Positions 52,364 to 63,036 of a DNA stretch of 64,000 nt are shown in pieces (within the stretch, counting starts at the first letter, position 1; each line of letters begins with the position of its first letter). The notes beneath the pieces were generated by a model, which saw only the letters and a program-made list of their open reading frames with translations, had not been told where the DNA came from and did not search any database. The DNA is from Mixta theicola (GTDB lineage Bacteria; Pseudomonadota; Gammaproteobacteria; Enterobacterales; Enterobacteriaceae). The position numbers and the translations under genes are program-made. The stretch spans positions 186,001 to 250,000 of the forward strand of contig NZ_NWUO01000001.1 of NCBI RefSeq assembly GCF_002895925.1, read 5' to 3'.

Positions 52364-52453
52364 TGGCGGAGGAGGAGAGATTCGAACTCTCGGATGGTTT
52401 CCCATCGGCGGTTTTCAAGACCGCTGCCTTAAGCCGCTCGGCCACCCCTCCGC
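52364..52453 (-). tRNA. tRNA-Ser (anticodon TGA), copy 2
   Basis: Nearly identical 90-base tandem copy of the gene at 52075. The only visible change is one base in the D-arm region (ggccgagcggc versus ggccgagtggc). Anticodon TGA, variable arm and CCA intact. E. coli has a single serT at this locus. Confidence 0.96.
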
Positions 52454-52669
52454 AATGAGGCGAACTATAAACACCCCTCAGCGCAATGTAAATAGCCGGG
52501 CCTGCTGTTCGCCTGAAAAACAGGCAAACCGCTTTTATTTGCTGGCATAATCACCATTTGGCTCACAAAAACAGCGGCTTCACGCGTAAAGAAGGGTAAA
52601 ACGCCTTTTCCCTTTCCGCCGCGCTTCGTATGCTCTGCGCTAAATTGTGACCCCTGTATGAGGTGCATT

Positions 52670-53329
52670 ATGGATCGTATCGTTTCCCGCTCTGGTGCCG
52701 GCACATCGTTGCTGAGCACGCATAAAGTTCTGCGTAATACCTATTTCCTGCTGGGGCTGACGCTGGCCTTTTCTGCCGCTACCGCTACCGCCAGCACCTT
52801 ACTGAACCTGCCTGCGCCGGGCCTGATTCTGATGCTGGTGGGTTTTTATGGCCTGATGTTCTTAACCTACCGTCTGGCCAATAGCCCGGCCGGTATCGTG
52901 GCCGCCTTCGCCTTTACCGGTTTCCTCGGCTATAGCCTGGGGCCGATACTGAACGCTTTCCTGGCAGCAGGCATGGGCGACGCCATTGCGCTGGCGCTGG
53001 GCGGCACGGCGCTGGTGTTCTTCTGCTGTTCTGCGTATGTGCTGACTACGCGCAAGGATATGTCTTTTCTTGGCGGGATGATGATGGCGGGCTTTGTGGT
53101 TCTGCTGGTCGCGGTAATTGCTAACCTGTTCCTGCAGCTGCCGGCTCTGCAGCTGGCCATCAGCGCCCTGTTTATTCTGTTTTCTACCGGCGCGATCCTG
53201 TGGGAAACCAGCAATATTATTCACGGCGGTGAAACCAACTATATTCGCGCCACTATTAGCCTGTATGTCTCGCTGTATAATATTTTTATCAGCCTGCTGA
53301 GCATTCTTGGCTTCTCGCGTAATAACTAA
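52670..53329 (+). CDS. yccA: FtsH modulator YccA (Bax inhibitor-1 family)
   Basis: 219 residues, equal to E. coli YccA; seven membrane spans (for example [38 protein letters not shown]). A substrate and modulator of the FtsH protease. ATG 52670 has GAGGTG at four bases and matches the family N-terminus MDRIVSRSG; the frame extends four codons further upstream without support. Followed by a terminator. Confidence 0.95.
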   Translation: MDRIVSRSGAGTSLLSTHKVLRNTYFLLGLTLAFSAATATASTLLNLPAPGLILMLVGFYGLMFLTYRLANSPAGIVAAFAFTGFLGYSLGPILNAFLAAGMGDAIALALGGTALVFFCCSAYVLTTRKDMSFLGGMMMAGFVVLLVAVIANLFLQLPALQLAISALFILFSTGAILWETSNIIHGGETNYIRATISLYVSLYNIFISLLSILGFSRNN

Positions 53330-53357
53330 GCCAGCCCTTACTTTTTACCGCATCATC

Positions 53358-53389
53358 AAGGCTCCGCCATCGGCGGGGCCTTATTTTTT
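53358..53389 (+). terminator. Terminator after yccA
   Basis: Arms aaggctccgcc and ggcggggcctt with an atc loop, followed by atttttt. Confidence 0.85.
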
Positions 53390-53442
53390 GCCGCCGTTAA
53401 GTTTGCTAATATAGCCATCAGTTAAATAAGTGAGGCCATATC

Positions 53443-53769
53443 GTGCTGTTTGAAGGTAACGAAATTGCGCGCGACGCTCAGGGCTATCTGCTGAATTCTG
53501 CGGACTGGAGCGAAGCGCTGGCGCTGCATATCGCCGCGGAAGAGTCGATTACGATGAGCGAAGCGCACTGGGAAGTGGTGCATTTTGTGCGCGAGTTTTA
53601 TCTGACGTTTAACACCTCTCCGGCGGTAAGAATGCTGGTAAAAGCCATGGCGCAGAAATTCGGTGAGGAAAAAGGCAACAGCCGCTATCTGTTTCGTCTG
53701 TTTCCCGATGGCCCGGCAAAACAGGCGACTAAAATAGCGGGCCTGCCTAAGCCGGTTAAATGCCTGTGA
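53443..53769 (+). CDS. tusE: Sulfurtransferase TusE
   Basis: Receives sulfur from TusBCD and passes it to MnmA for tRNA 2-thiouridine. 108 residues, DsrC family, with the C-terminal KPVKCL Cys as the acceptor (Cys-Leu end). GTG start at 53443 with GAGG upstream. Confidence 0.94.
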   Translation: MLFEGNEIARDAQGYLLNSADWSEALALHIAAEESITMSEAHWEVVHFVREFYLTFNTSPAVRMLVKAMAQKFGEEKGNSRYLFRLFPDGPAKQATKIAGLPKPVKCL

Positions 53770-53799
53770 TTTTTTAAGCGGAGCAGATGGCCCTTCTGA

Positions 53800-54078
53800 T
53801 TATCCGCTGGTAAAGCGCTGCGGTATTTCGCCGGGCTGATGCGGCTGCGTTAATACGCGATCGACGCGGGCGCTGCGCGGCCCTCCCGCCTTTAACCAGG
53901 CCACCAGCTGTTCCAGCCGATCGCTTTCGCCGCAGGCCAGCACTTCCACGCTGCCGTCGTCCAGATTGCGCGCATAGCCGGTCAGCCCAAGCTGCTGCGC
54001 CTGCATCTGCGTGCTGTAGCGAAAGCCTACGCCCTGCACCTGACCATGAACCCAGGCCTTAATACATTGTTGCGTCAT
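53800..54078 (-). CDS. acyP: Acylphosphatase
   Basis: Hydrolyses carboxyl-phosphate bonds. 92 residues; active-site loop [12 protein letters not shown] (Arg) and Asn in [16 protein letters not shown] 54078 with an AGGAGGACG site; the longer frame upstream is antisense to rlmI. Divergent from rlmI. Confidence 0.93.
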   Translation of the reverse strand: MTQQCIKAWVHGQVQGVGFRYSTQMQAQQLGLTGYARNLDDGSVEVLACGESDRLEQLVAWLKAGGPRSARVDRVLTQPHQPGEIPQRFTSG

Positions 54079-54165
54079 TGCGTCCTCCTGCTGTCCGCTG
54101 ATTGCATTTTGCCGGTAACCACCGGACAATGTCGCCTCATTTTCCGTTGGTAAGCATAGCAAAAT

Positions 54166-55356
54166 ATGACCGTTCGATTGATTCTCGCTAAGGGACGTGA
54201 AAAATCCCTGCTCCGTCGTCATCCCTGGGTTTTTTCCGGCGCCGTTGCGCGGATGGAAGGCAAAGCCCAGCGTGGTGAAACCATTGACGTTTGTGACAGC
54301 CAGGGTAAATGGCTGGCCCGCGCCGCCTTCTCGCCCGATTCGCAAATTCGTGCACGCGTCTGGAGCTGGCAGCAGGACGAATCTGTCGATATCGCCTTTT
54401 TTGTCCGCCGCCTGCAGGCTGCCCAGCAACTGCGTGACTGGCTAACGGTGCGAGATGGCCTGGACAGCTACCGTTTAATCGCCGGTGAATCTGACGGCAT
54501 GCCTGGCGTGACGATTGATCGCTTTGGCTCGTTCATGGTGCTGCAGCTGCTTTCCGCCGGGGCGGAATATCAGCGTCCGGCCATTATTTCGGCCCTGCAG
54601 CAGTGCTATCCCGACTGCAGCATTTACGATCGCTCCGATGTGGCGGTGCGTAAGAAAGAAGGCCTGGAACTGACCCAGGGCCCGGTTTGCGGTGAGCTGC
54701 CGCCCGATCTGCTGCCGATTAGCGAACACGGCATGAAGCTGCTGGTCGATATTCGTACCGGGCACAAGACCGGCTACTATCTGGATCAGCGCGACAGCCG
54801 CTTTGCCACCCGTCGCTATGCGCAAGACAAGCGTGTGCTTAACTGCTTCTCCTATACCGGCGGCTTTGCCGTTTCGGCGCTGCTTGGCGGCTGTCGTCAG
54901 GTTATCAGCGTGGATACTTCACAGGCGGCGCTGGACGTGGCGCGTCAGAACGTCGAACTGAACGGGCTGGACGTTGGTAAGGCGCAATTCCTGCGTGATG
55001 ACGTGTTTAAGCTGCTACGCAGCTATCGTGATAACGGTGAGAAATTTGATCTTATCGTGATGGATCCGCCTAAATTTGTTGAAAACAAAAATCAGCTGGC
55101 GGGCGCCTGTCGCGGCTATAAAGATATTAATATGCTGGCGATGCAGCTGCTTAATCCGGGCGGAATGTTATTGACCTTCTCCTGTTCCGGCCTGATGGCA
55201 ACTGATTTATTTCAGAAAATTATCGCTGACGCCGCCGTTGACGCCCGTCGTGATGTACAATTTATAGAACAGTTCCGACAGGCTGCCGATCATCCGGTTA
55301 TCGCCAGCTATCCTGAAGGTCTTTATCTGAAGGGGTTTGCCTGCCGCGTGCTGTAA
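54166..55356 (+). CDS. rlmI: 23S rRNA m5C1962 methyltransferase RlmI
   Basis: 396 residues, as in E. coli. N-terminal PUA domain ([20 protein letters not shown]), then a Rossmann SAM-binding fold ([19 protein letters not shown]) with catalytic Cys candidates in [10 protein letters not shown] and [10 protein letters not shown]. Cytosolic rRNA modification. Spacer of 87 bases to acyP. Confidence 0.95.
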   Translation: MTVRLILAKGREKSLLRRHPWVFSGAVARMEGKAQRGETIDVCDSQGKWLARAAFSPDSQIRARVWSWQQDESVDIAFFVRRLQAAQQLRDWLTVRDGLDSYRLIAGESDGMPGVTIDRFGSFMVLQLLSAGAEYQRPAIISALQQCYPDCSIYDRSDVAVRKKEGLELTQGPVCGELPPDLLPISEHGMKLLVDIRTGHKTGYYLDQRDSRFATRRYAQDKRVLNCFSYTGGFAVSALLGGCRQVISVDTSQAALDVARQNVELNGLDVGKAQFLRDDVFKLLRSYRDNGEKFDLIVMDPPKFVENKNQLAGACRGYKDINMLAMQLLNPGGMLLTFSCSGLMATDLFQKIIADAAVDARRDVQFIEQFRQAADHPVIASYPEGLYLKGFACRVL

Positions 55357-55419
55357 CTTGAAAACGATGCTTTTGCCCCTATATTCTTGGTTAAAGGCAA
55401 TGTTTATCAGGAGGTATGG

Positions 55420-55737
55420 ATGATTGCCAGTAAATTTGGAATTGGTCAGCAGGTGCGTCATAAAATGCTGGGCTTTCTGGGCGTGGTGGTTGATGTCGAT
55501 CCCGAATATTCGTTAGACGACCCCGATATTGATGATGTTGGCGCAAATGAAACCTTACGTGCTGCGCCCTGGTATCATGTCGTCACCGAAGACGATGACG
55601 GTGAACCGATTCATACCTATCTGGCCGAAGCTCAGCTTGCAGGCGAAGCGCAAACCGTTCATCCCGAACAGCCTTCGTTAGATGAGCTGGCCGAGTCGGT
55701 TCGTCAGCAGCTTTTATCACCCCGTTTACGTCAATAA
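55420..55737 (+). CDS. hspQ: Heat shock protein HspQ
   Basis: 105 residues, as in E. coli HspQ ([40 protein letters not shown]). A Lon specificity-enhancing and hemimethylated-DNA-binding family protein. ATG 55420 has AGGAGG at 7 bases; an upstream in-frame start 33 bases earlier is not in the family. Acidic C-terminus. Ends 4 bases before a terminator. Confidence 0.95.
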   Translation: MIASKFGIGQQVRHKMLGFLGVVVDVDPEYSLDDPDIDDVGANETLRAAPWYHVVTEDDDGEPIHTYLAEAQLAGEAQTVHPEQPSLDELAESVRQQLLSPRLRQ

Positions 55738-55741
55738 AATT

Positions 55742-55761
55742 ATGCCTGGCACGCCAGGCAT
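55742..55761 (+). terminator. Terminator after hspQ
   Basis: Arms atgcctggc and gccaggcat with a 2-base loop, then ctcattttt. Confidence 0.75.
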
Positions 55762-55815
55762 CTCATTTTTCTCGCCGCTCAGCCAGCCAACGCAGGCGTT
55801 TTCTGGTCATTTCGC

Positions 55816-56232
55816 CTAATTTTTTAATAATCCCAGACGCGGAATTTCGATTTTCGGGCAGCGATCCATCACCACTTTTAGCCCTGCTTCTCCAGCCAGC
55901 ACCGCAGCTTGCTCATTTATTACGCCCTGCTGCAGCCAGAGCGTTTTCGCGCCAATCGCAATCGCTTCCTGCGCAACACCCCAGGCCGCTTCTGAATTAC
56001 GGAACACATCCACCATATCAACCGGTTCAGGTATGTCCGCCAGCGACGCATACACTTTTTGCCCCAGTAACGTTTGGCCTGCCAGCTTTGGGCTGACCGG
56101 GATAACGTGATAACCCTGTTGCAGTAGCCAGGCCATAACGCCATAGCTGGCGCGGGTCGGTTTATCGCTGGCACCCACTAACGCAATGGTGCGGGTGGAT
56201 CGCAGTACCTCGGCAATCATTTGATCGTTCAT
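55816..56232 (-). CDS. yccU: CoA-binding domain protein YccU
   Basis: 138 residues (E. coli 137). Rossmann-type CoA-binding domain: [20 protein letters not shown] at the N-terminus, [40 protein letters not shown]. Function unknown. ATG 56232 with CAGGAGTTACG site; longer frame not supported. Divergent from yccT. Confidence 0.93.
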   Translation of the reverse strand: MNDQMIAEVLRSTRTIALVGASDKPTRASYGVMAWLLQQGYHVIPVSPKLAGQTLLGQKVYASLADIPEPVDMVDVFRNSEAAWGVAQEAIAIGAKTLWLQQGVINEQAAVLAGEAGLKVVMDRCPKIEIPRLGLLKN

Positions 56233-56421
56233 ACGTAACTCCTGATGCAATGAATTGACCCATTTTAGGTTATTTATGGTTCGGGAATGAACAGCCAGCG
56301 TCCATCTGCGCATTTAGCGATTCAGGACACAAAATAATATGTTAAAATGTTAACACGCTGCCATAATGTAAGAATTTGATACATTCACTGCCGGGATTCC
56401 CGTGCGCCTTCTGGAGAAACA

Positions 56422-57072
56422 ATGAAGCTGCGTTTGATCTGTTCAGGTATGTTTGCGTTGCTATTCGCAACATCCTGTTACGCGACTACGCTCAGGCTCG
56501 ATCCCAATATCGATCTACTGGTACTGGACGGACGCAAAATTTCAGGCTCGCTGCTGAAGGGAGCTGATGGACTGGAGCTGGATAATGGGGAGCATCAGCT
56601 TCTGTTCCGCGTTGAAAAAGTCCTCGACACTTCTCATGGCAACGCTAAGCGTAGCTATATCTCCGCCCCTTTGATCGTGACGTTTGTCGCCAACGTCAAA
56701 TCTATTTCTATTCGGCTCCCCGCGCTGGAAAGCCTGCGCGATCGTCGCCAGTTTGATAAAAACAGCGCGTTTATCCTCGTGGACGAAAAAGGCCGGCCGG
56801 TTGAAAGCCGCCGCGATCGCCTTCCGCTGCTGGACGGACCGCAGACCGATCTGGAAAAGGCGCTGATGGCCTATAACCGTAACGGCCAGGTGGCATCCGT
56901 ACCGCGTTTTGCTCAGCAGCCTCCGTTAAGCATGCACCAGGATAAATTTCCGGTCGATGCGCTCGGCGCTAATATGCCTGCGGAACGCCTGTTGCAGTTG
57001 TGGTTTCATCAGGTGGACAGCGCCACGCGCCAGCGCCTGGTAAGCTGGATGAAAGCGCTACGGCCAAGTTGA
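56422..57072 (+). CDS. yccT: DUF2057 periplasmic protein YccT (CsgI-like)
   Basis: 216 residues with signal peptide KLRLICSGMFALLFATSCYA. The mature protein is beta-rich with the family sequence RLDPNIDLLVLDGRKISGSL. E. coli YccT/CsgI inhibits curli assembly. No csg genes are visible in this window. TGGAGAAAC ribosome site. Confidence 0.9.
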   Translation: MKLRLICSGMFALLFATSCYATTLRLDPNIDLLVLDGRKISGSLLKGADGLELDNGEHQLLFRVEKVLDTSHGNAKRSYISAPLIVTFVANVKSISIRLPALESLRDRRQFDKNSAFILVDEKGRPVESRRDRLPLLDGPQTDLEKALMAYNRNGQVASVPRFAQQPPLSMHQDKFPVDALGANMPAERLLQLWFHQVDSATRQRLVSWMKALRPS

Positions 57073-57146
57073 TGTTTGCCGTCCGTCAGCGGTAAACTCG
57101 TGGTTCGTTCCCTTAATTTTCACCTTATTCTCAACAGGATGCATCA

Positions 57147-57605
57147 ATGGAGCAGACCAGCCGTATTCTTGCCGAAGCGAAAACCATTGCCCTGGTGGCG
57201 CACGATCACTGCAAAACCGCTCTGCTGGAGTGGGTCAGTCAGCATAAGGCGCTGCTGGATACCCATACGCTTTATGCTACCGGCACTACTGGCAATTTGA
57301 TTCAGCGCAATACCGGTCTTGAGGTTAACGCCATGCTTAGCGGCCCGATGGGCGGCGATCAGCAGGTAGGCGCGCTGATCGCCGAAGGTAAAATCGATCT
57401 GTTGATCTTCTTCTGGGATCCGCTGAACGCCGTGCCGCACGATCCGGATGTTAAAGCGCTGCTGCGTCTTGCCACCGTCTGGAATATCCCAACGGCGACT
57501 AACCGTTCCACCGCCGACTTCCTGATTAACTCGCCGTTGTTTAATCAGGCCGTTACTATTCAGATTCCCGACTATCAAAACTATTTACAGACGCGCCTTA
57601 AATAA
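57147..57605 (+). CDS. mgsA: Methylglyoxal synthase
   Basis: Converts dihydroxyacetone phosphate to methylglyoxal and phosphate. 152 residues as in E. coli. Motifs [44 protein letters not shown] (Asp71-type base) and [20 protein letters not shown] are intact. Convergent with helD. Confidence 0.96.
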   Translation: MEQTSRILAEAKTIALVAHDHCKTALLEWVSQHKALLDTHTLYATGTTGNLIQRNTGLEVNAMLSGPMGGDQQVGALIAEGKIDLLIFFWDPLNAVPHDPDVKALLRLATVWNIPTATNRSTADFLINSPLFNQAVTIQIPDYQNYLQTRLK

Positions 57606-57625
57606 GCGCTTTTGCCGAGCGATGC

Positions 57626-59680
57626 CTAAGGCTTGCGCAGCTGCGGGACGCCAAGGCGTTTAAAATCCTGGACGAATACCGATGGCTGCTGACGATCATA
57701 CAGCAGCCAGACCTGCTGCTTCGCCCGCGTCAGAGCCACATAAGCCAGCCGTCGCTCCTCCGCATCGGGAAAGTCTTCGGGCTGAGGCAGCAGCCCCTCT
57801 TCTATTACCGTTTCGCGCGCCGCCGCCGGGAAGCCATCGCTGCCCTCCTGCAGCCCCAACAGAATGACATAATCCGCCTGCTGCCCTTTGCTGGCGTGGA
57901 TAGTCATAAAATCAAGCCTGAGCTTAGGCCAGCGCGTTTTGGCTTTTGCCAGTAACGCTGGCTGAAGATGATGATAGCGCGCCAGCAGCAGCACCCGCTC
58001 TTCTGGCAGGGCGTAACCGCTCATTTTATTCAGCAAATCTTCCAGCCGATCGTCAGGCAGCAGTGAAATGGCCTTTTTCGTGCCTTTTGTCAGGCTGTTA
58101 AGAGGTTTGGCAAGCTGATGGGGATTTTCCTGAATGAAACGGTTGGCGATGTCACCGATACGATCGTTAAACCGCCAGGTTGTATCCAGCACACAGCTAT
58201 CGCCGCCGCCAAAATAATGGTGAAACGACGTCGTCAGCGCCATTTCCGCCCCGCTAAAACGGTAGATCGCCTGCCAGTCATCGCCCACCGCAAACAGGCT
58301 GGTTTGCCGGTTCTGTTTACGTAAGGCCGTCAGCAAAAGCGCCCGCTGCGGCGAAATATCCTGAAATTCATCCACCAGGATATGCTTCCAGGGACTGATA
58401 AACCGACCTTTCTCCAGCAGGTTAACCGCCTGTTGTATCAGGCCAGAGAAATCGACCGCGCCCTCCTCTTTCAGCGCGCTTTTCCACGCTTTCAGCAGCG
58501 GCGCCATTAGCTTAACGCGTTTGGCGAATCGGTCGCGGATCGCTTCCGGCGCATCGGCAATCATCGCCGCCTGAGCGCCGCCATGCATACGCATCAGGCC
58601 AAGCCAGCGCTCCAGACGACTCGCCAGCCGCTGCGCCAGCGCGTGGTCCTGCCAGAAATCCCCTTCCGGCACCGCCCATTCCAGCTCTTCCGTCAGCCAC
58701 TGCCGCCAGCCGTTGGCGTGGGCTTTTTTTTCCGCACACTGTTGCTGCCAGGTATCTATTATCAGCTGTCGGCGCGCCGCGCTGTCGGTTTCGAGGCGGG
58801 AGATAAGCGGATTTTTATTGCTGCCCTGGCGGATGATATGCAGCGCCAACGCGTGAAACGTGCGGGCTTCTGTCTCTTCGGTATGCAGTCGGGACCTGAT
58901 GCGATCGTTCATCTCTTCCGCCGCCTGACGCCCAAACGCCAGCAGCAGAATTTGCTGCGGCTGAGCCTGCTGCTGACGCAGCAACCAGCCAGCGCGTGCC
59001 ACCAACACCGAGGTTTTACCGCTGCCGGCGCCCGCCAGTACCAGCAGCGACTCTTCACCATTCACTACCGCGCGCGCCTGTGAAAGATTGAGCGGAGTGG
59101 ATTCTACCGTCGCGAAAAAATCCGCATGCTCTTCCAGCATCCGGCGCGTCCAGGCATCGTTACGCTTCGCCCGCTCTGTATCGCCGTGGCATAACCATGC
59201 CCGGCACTGCTGATAAAGCGTTCGACAATGAGCAAAGCTCTCCAGCCGCGACGACGGCAGCGGTAAAGCGGAAAAAGTTTCTTCAATTTGCTGCTGCAGT
59301 TCAGCCAGCTCGCTCTGCTTTAGCCAGCGATCCTGCGTCTCCTGCTGCGGTAAAGTGGCAACCAGCGTCTCCAGCACCTGCGCGCTGATTTCGCTCATCT
59401 CCTCGCTCCAGCTATGCCAGGCCTGCGTAAGATAGTGGTAAAAGCGCTGCGTTTCCTGCCATTCCGTACCGTGCAGCCGCACGACTTTTTCATCCGGCAG
59501 CGTAAATTCCAGCTCACCCCAGATCAGGCCGCGTTTGCATTTAATGTCCAGCAGCTGATTAAACGGGATCAGATATTCATGTTTTTCACCGCTGACTTCT
59601 ACCCCGGCGCTTAACAGCCGCACCCGATTATAAGGATGCTGCGCCAGATGTTTGCCGAGCGACGTTGCTTTTAGTTCCAT
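57626..59680 (-). CDS. helD: DNA helicase IV
   Basis: 684 residues, same as E. coli HelD; UvrD/Rep-type superfamily 1 helicase. Walker A LAGAGSGKTSVLVARAG, motif II HILVDEFQDISPQRA, motif III-IV region AVGDDWQAIYRFSGAEM, C-terminal VALTRAKQQVWLL. An N-terminal 190-residue non-helicase domain precedes the motor. 136 bases separate its start from yccF, which reads away. Confidence 0.96.
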   Translation of the reverse strand: MELKATSLGKHLAQHPYNRVRLLSAGVEVSGEKHEYLIPFNQLLDIKCKRGLIWGELEFTLPDEKVVRLHGTEWQETQRFYHYLTQAWHSWSEEMSEISAQVLETLVATLPQQETQDRWLKQSELAELQQQIEETFSALPLPSSRLESFAHCRTLYQQCRAWLCHGDTERAKRNDAWTRRMLEEHADFFATVESTPLNLSQARAVVNGEESLLVLAGAGSGKTSVLVARAGWLLRQQQAQPQQILLLAFGRQAAEEMNDRIRSRLHTEETEARTFHALALHIIRQGSNKNPLISRLETDSAARRQLIIDTWQQQCAEKKAHANGWRQWLTEELEWAVPEGDFWQDHALAQRLASRLERWLGLMRMHGGAQAAMIADAPEAIRDRFAKRVKLMAPLLKAWKSALKEEGAVDFSGLIQQAVNLLEKGRFISPWKHILVDEFQDISPQRALLLTALRKQNRQTSLFAVGDDWQAIYRFSGAEMALTTSFHHYFGGGDSCVLDTTWRFNDRIGDIANRFIQENPHQLAKPLNSLTKGTKKAISLLPDDRLEDLLNKMSGYALPEERVLLLARYHHLQPALLAKAKTRWPKLRLDFMTIHASKGQQADYVILLGLQEGSDGFPAAARETVIEEGLLPQPEDFPDAEERRLAYVALTRAKQQVWLLYDRQQPSVFVQDFKRLGVPQLRKP

Positions 59681-59816
59681 GCGTCATAACCAAAGGTGGA
59701 TGGATTCGGTTTGCTGTCTAGTCTACTGAGCCGTAGTTTACCGCTCCAGGGTTAAAACAGGTTACAATCAAACGCAGATATGCCGGATAAAGTCCGTTTT
59801 TTGAAGGAAGCCTGTT

Positions 59817-60263
59817 ATGCGTACCGTTTTGAATATCCTTAATTTTGTGTTGGGTGGCTTCTTTACCACGCTGTGCTGGTTGTTTGCTACCCTGGTAAGT
59901 ATTGTCTTGATCTTTACCCTGCCGCTGACGCGCTCCTGCTGGGAGATCGCTAAACTTTCCCTGCTGCCCTATGGTAATGAGGCAGTCCATGTGGATGAGC
60001 TACGTCCCGATCGTAGCAATGCGCTGCTCAATACCGGCGGCACGCTGCTGAATATCTTTTGGTTTATCTTCTTTGGCTGGTGGCTATGTCTTTCTCATAT
60101 CATGCTCGGTATTACGCAATGCATCAGCATTATTGGCATTCCGGTGGGAATTGCTAACTTTAAGCTGTCGGCCATTGCGTTATGGCCGGTTGGCCGTCGG
60201 GTCGTATCAACGGAAGAGGCGCGTGCGGCACGTGAAGCCAATGCGCGTCGTCGTTACCAGTAA
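59817..60263 (+). CDS. yccF: Inner-membrane protein YccF
   Basis: 148 residues, three to four hydrophobic segments (LNFVLGGFFTTLCWLFATLV) with the duplicated YccF domain (P-x-G-I-N-K-like PVGIANFKLSAIALWPVGRR). Function unknown. Strong GAAGGAAGC site; yccS starts 12 bases later, so an operon. Confidence 0.93.
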   Translation: MRTVLNILNFVLGGFFTTLCWLFATLVSIVLIFTLPLTRSCWEIAKLSLLPYGNEAVHVDELRPDRSNALLNTGGTLLNIFWFIFFGWWLCLSHIMLGITQCISIIGIPVGIANFKLSAIALWPVGRRVVSTEEARAAREANARRRYQ

Positions 60264-60274
60264 GGTTATATGCA

Positions 60275-62422
60275 ATGATCGCGTTAACTGCGGGTTTACG
60301 TCGTTATACGGCTAACAGCACCGGGCTTTATTTAACCCGCATTTTTCTGGCGCTGGCTGGCGCCGCCGCCTTTCCCTGGTGGCTACAACAGATTGTCTGG
60401 ACATTACCGCTTACTCTGGGCGTGGTTGCCGCCGCGCTGGCCGATCTTGATGACCGTTTTACCGGTCGGCTGCGTAACCTGTTAATCACCCTGCTCTGTT
60501 TCTGCATCGCTTCGGTTTCGGTGGAGTTACTTTTCCCCAGGCCCTGGCTATTTATTCTCGGCCTGGCTTTTTCTGCCTGGGGTTTTATCTTGCTGGGCGC
60601 GCTTGGTCAGCGCTACGCCACCATCGCTTTTGGCGCGCTGCTGATTGCTGTTTATACCATGCTCGGCGCGGGTCTCTTTTCGCAATGGTATCTTCAGCCG
60701 ATCCTGCTGCTGCTGGGGGCCGTCTGGTATAACCTGCTGACGCTGGCGGGACATCTGCTGTTTCCCATTCGCCCGCTGCAGGAGAATATGGCGCGTAGCT
60801 ACAGCCTGCTGGCCAATTACCTGGAAGCAAAGGCCAGCCTGTTTGATCCTGATATGGAAGAGAATGACGATGGCGGACTGGTTGAGGTGGCGATGGCTAA
60901 CAGCAAACTGGTTGCCGTGCTTAACGAGACCAAAACCTCTATTCAGAGTCGGCTGCGCGGCGATCGCGGGCAACGGGGTACACGGCGAACGCTGCATTAT
61001 TACTTTGTAGCGCAGGATATACATGAACGCGCCAGCTCTTCCCACGTGCAATATCACGCGCTGCGCCAGGAATGGCGCTACAGTGAGATTCTGTTTCGTT
61101 TTCAGCGTCTGCTAACCATGCAGGCGCGCGCCTGTCGACAGCTTTCTGATGCGATTTTGCTGCAGCACAGCTATCAACATGATACGCGCTTTGAACGCGC
61201 GTTTAGCCATCTGCAGGCGGCGCTGGATCGGCTACCCGATACGCCGCAGGATAAAGCGCGACAAAAAGCGCTGCGTTATTTACTCAGCAATTTAAAAGCG
61301 ATTGATGCCCAGCTGGCGACGATAGAGTCGGAACAGGCGCTGGAGCAGGCGCATCGGGACGGCAGCGATACGCATCTTTCCAGCGAGGGATTAACCGGCT
61401 GGAGCGATATTCGTCTGCGTATTAGCCGACATCTCACGCCGGAATCACCGCTTTTTCGCCATGCCGTACGTATGTCGTTAGTGCTGTGCGTCGGCTACGC
61501 CTTTATTCAGCTTACCGGCCTGGAGCGCGGCTATTGGATTTTATTGACCAGCCTGTTCGTTTGCCAGCCCGGCTATAACGCCACGCGCCGACGTCTGGCG
61601 CTGCGCATTATCGGTACTTTAACCGGCATCGCTATTGGTTTGCCGGTTTTATGGCTGGTGCCGTCCGTTGACGGGCAGCTATTGCTAATTGTGCTGTCGG
61701 GAGTGCTGTTTTTTGCTTTCCGCCAGGTACAGTATGCGCATGCCACCATGTTTATTACGCTGCTGGTGCTGCTTTGCTTTAATCTGCTGGGGGAAGGCTT
61801 CGATGTGGCCGTACCGCGTATCGTCGATACGCTGTTAGGCTGTGGCATCTCCTGGCTGGCGGTCAGTTTTATCTGGCCGGACTGGCATTTCCGGCGCCTG
61901 CCGGCCGTAGCGGAAAAAACCTTAACGGCCAACTGCCGTTATCTGGATGCGATTCTGGAACAATATCATCAGGGAAAAGATAACCGTCTGGCATACCGTA
62001 TTGCGCGCCGCGATGCGCATAACGGCGATGCCGAACTGGCGTCGGTGGTTTCTAACCTTTCAACCGAAATGCGCCCGGATCCGCAGCTGCGCGAAGCCGC
62101 ATTTCGTCTGCTCTGCCTGAATCACTCATTTTTAAGCTATATCTCAGCGTTAGGCGCGCATCGTGAAAAAATAATGCAGCCGGAAATACTGGCGTTGTTG
62201 GATGATGCCGTCTGCTATGTTGATGATGTTTTACAGGTGAATGTCGTCAGTGAACAGCAGGCGCAGCAGATGATGAATGAGCTTGCTGCTCGTATTGGCC
62301 GTTTTGACAGTGAAGCCGTTCCGCAGGCGCAGCTGGTATTACAACAAATCGGCCTGTTGATTGCGCTGCTGCCCGAAATCGCCCGTCTGAAAAAACAGTT
62401 GGCATCCCCTGCCGCCGGTTAG
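60275..62422 (+). CDS. yccS: YccS/YhfK-family inner-membrane protein (FUSC domain)
   Basis: 715 residues (E. coli 717). Two membrane blocks of five to six spans each (IFLALAGAAAFPWWLQQIVW; FIQLTGLERGYWILLTSLFV) split by a cytosolic helical domain with the conserved RGDRGQRGTRRTLHYYFVAQ. Aromatic acid exporter-like family; substrate unknown. Its TAG overlaps the sxy stop on the other strand. Confidence 0.94.
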   Translation: MIALTAGLRRYTANSTGLYLTRIFLALAGAAAFPWWLQQIVWTLPLTLGVVAAALADLDDRFTGRLRNLLITLLCFCIASVSVELLFPRPWLFILGLAFSAWGFILLGALGQRYATIAFGALLIAVYTMLGAGLFSQWYLQPILLLLGAVWYNLLTLAGHLLFPIRPLQENMARSYSLLANYLEAKASLFDPDMEENDDGGLVEVAMANSKLVAVLNETKTSIQSRLRGDRGQRGTRRTLHYYFVAQDIHERASSSHVQYHALRQEWRYSEILFRFQRLLTMQARACRQLSDAILLQHSYQHDTRFERAFSHLQAALDRLPDTPQDKARQKALRYLLSNLKAIDAQLATIESEQALEQAHRDGSDTHLSSEGLTGWSDIRLRISRHLTPESPLFRHAVRMSLVLCVGYAFIQLTGLERGYWILLTSLFVCQPGYNATRRRLALRIIGTLTGIAIGLPVLWLVPSVDGQLLLIVLSGVLFFAFRQVQYAHATMFITLLVLLCFNLLGEGFDVAVPRIVDTLLGCGISWLAVSFIWPDWHFRRLPAVAEKTLTANCRYLDAILEQYHQGKDNRLAYRIARRDAHNGDAELASVVSNLSTEMRPDPQLREAAFRLLCLNHSFLSYISALGAHREKIMQPEILALLDDAVCYVDDVLQVNVVSEQQAQQMMNELAARIGRFDSEAVPQAQLVLQQIGLLIALLPEIARLKKQLASPAAG

Positions 62423-63036
62423 TTTTGCCGCCCTTTTTCCCACTGTATGGTGCAATTAAACCAGTTGCGCAGCTCTTCTTTTATCTCTGCAGGCAGTGCC
62501 GCCTGATGATGACCGGAAATGGCGCCCTGCAGAGCCATTAAGCAGCTCAGCCCCAGATGCTGGTTAAGCATTCTTAAGCGTAACCAGCAGCTTTTTGCTC
62601 CCGCCTCGCGCAGCGCGCATACGCTATCGATGCCAATCTCCCGCAGCAGCATCTCCATTCGGATGCCCATATTAGGCAGATCTTTGAGCCGCACATTATT
62701 TCGTCGGGCGTTTTTTTGCCGCCGCGCAAGCGCAAGCGCCGATCTGGACAGCGAGATTAATAACGGTGGGTTATTCCATAACGCTTCATCAATACGGTAA
62801 TAACGTAATTTTACCGCCATTCCGCGTTTATCAATAACCAGCGGCGGCAGCGATTGCGTGCGGAGATAACGTTTTAGGGTTTCGCTGGCGCGCAGATAAA
62901 GTTCGCCATCGGTAATTAATGCGAACACTACTTTTTCAACGGCCAGACTATAGCCGCCAAATTGCGAACGCACGATGATATTCCCTAATGTCGCCAGCTG
63001 CTGTTTTGACTGAAGTATCCTTTGATAAGAATCCAT
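62419..63036 (-). CDS. tfoX: Competence regulator Sxy (TfoX family)
   Basis: 205 residues, two domains: TfoX N-terminal (SQFGGYSLAVEKVVFALITD GELYLRASE region) and TfoX C-terminal helical (LPNMGIRMEMLLREIGIDSV). Acts with CRP at CRP-S sites to induce competence genes in gamma-proteobacteria. In E. coli it is controlled through its own mRNA leader; here 180 bases separate it from the divergent sulA region. Divergent from sulA, convergent with yccS. Confidence 0.93.
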   Translation of the reverse strand: MDSYQRILQSKQQLATLGNIIVRSQFGGYSLAVEKVVFALITDGELYLRASETLKRYLRTQSLPPLVIDKRGMAVKLRYYRIDEALWNNPPLLISLSRSALALARRQKNARRNNVRLKDLPNMGIRMEMLLREIGIDSVCALREAGAKSCWLRLRMLNQHLGLSCLMALQGAISGHHQAALPAEIKEELRNWFNCTIQWEKGRQN

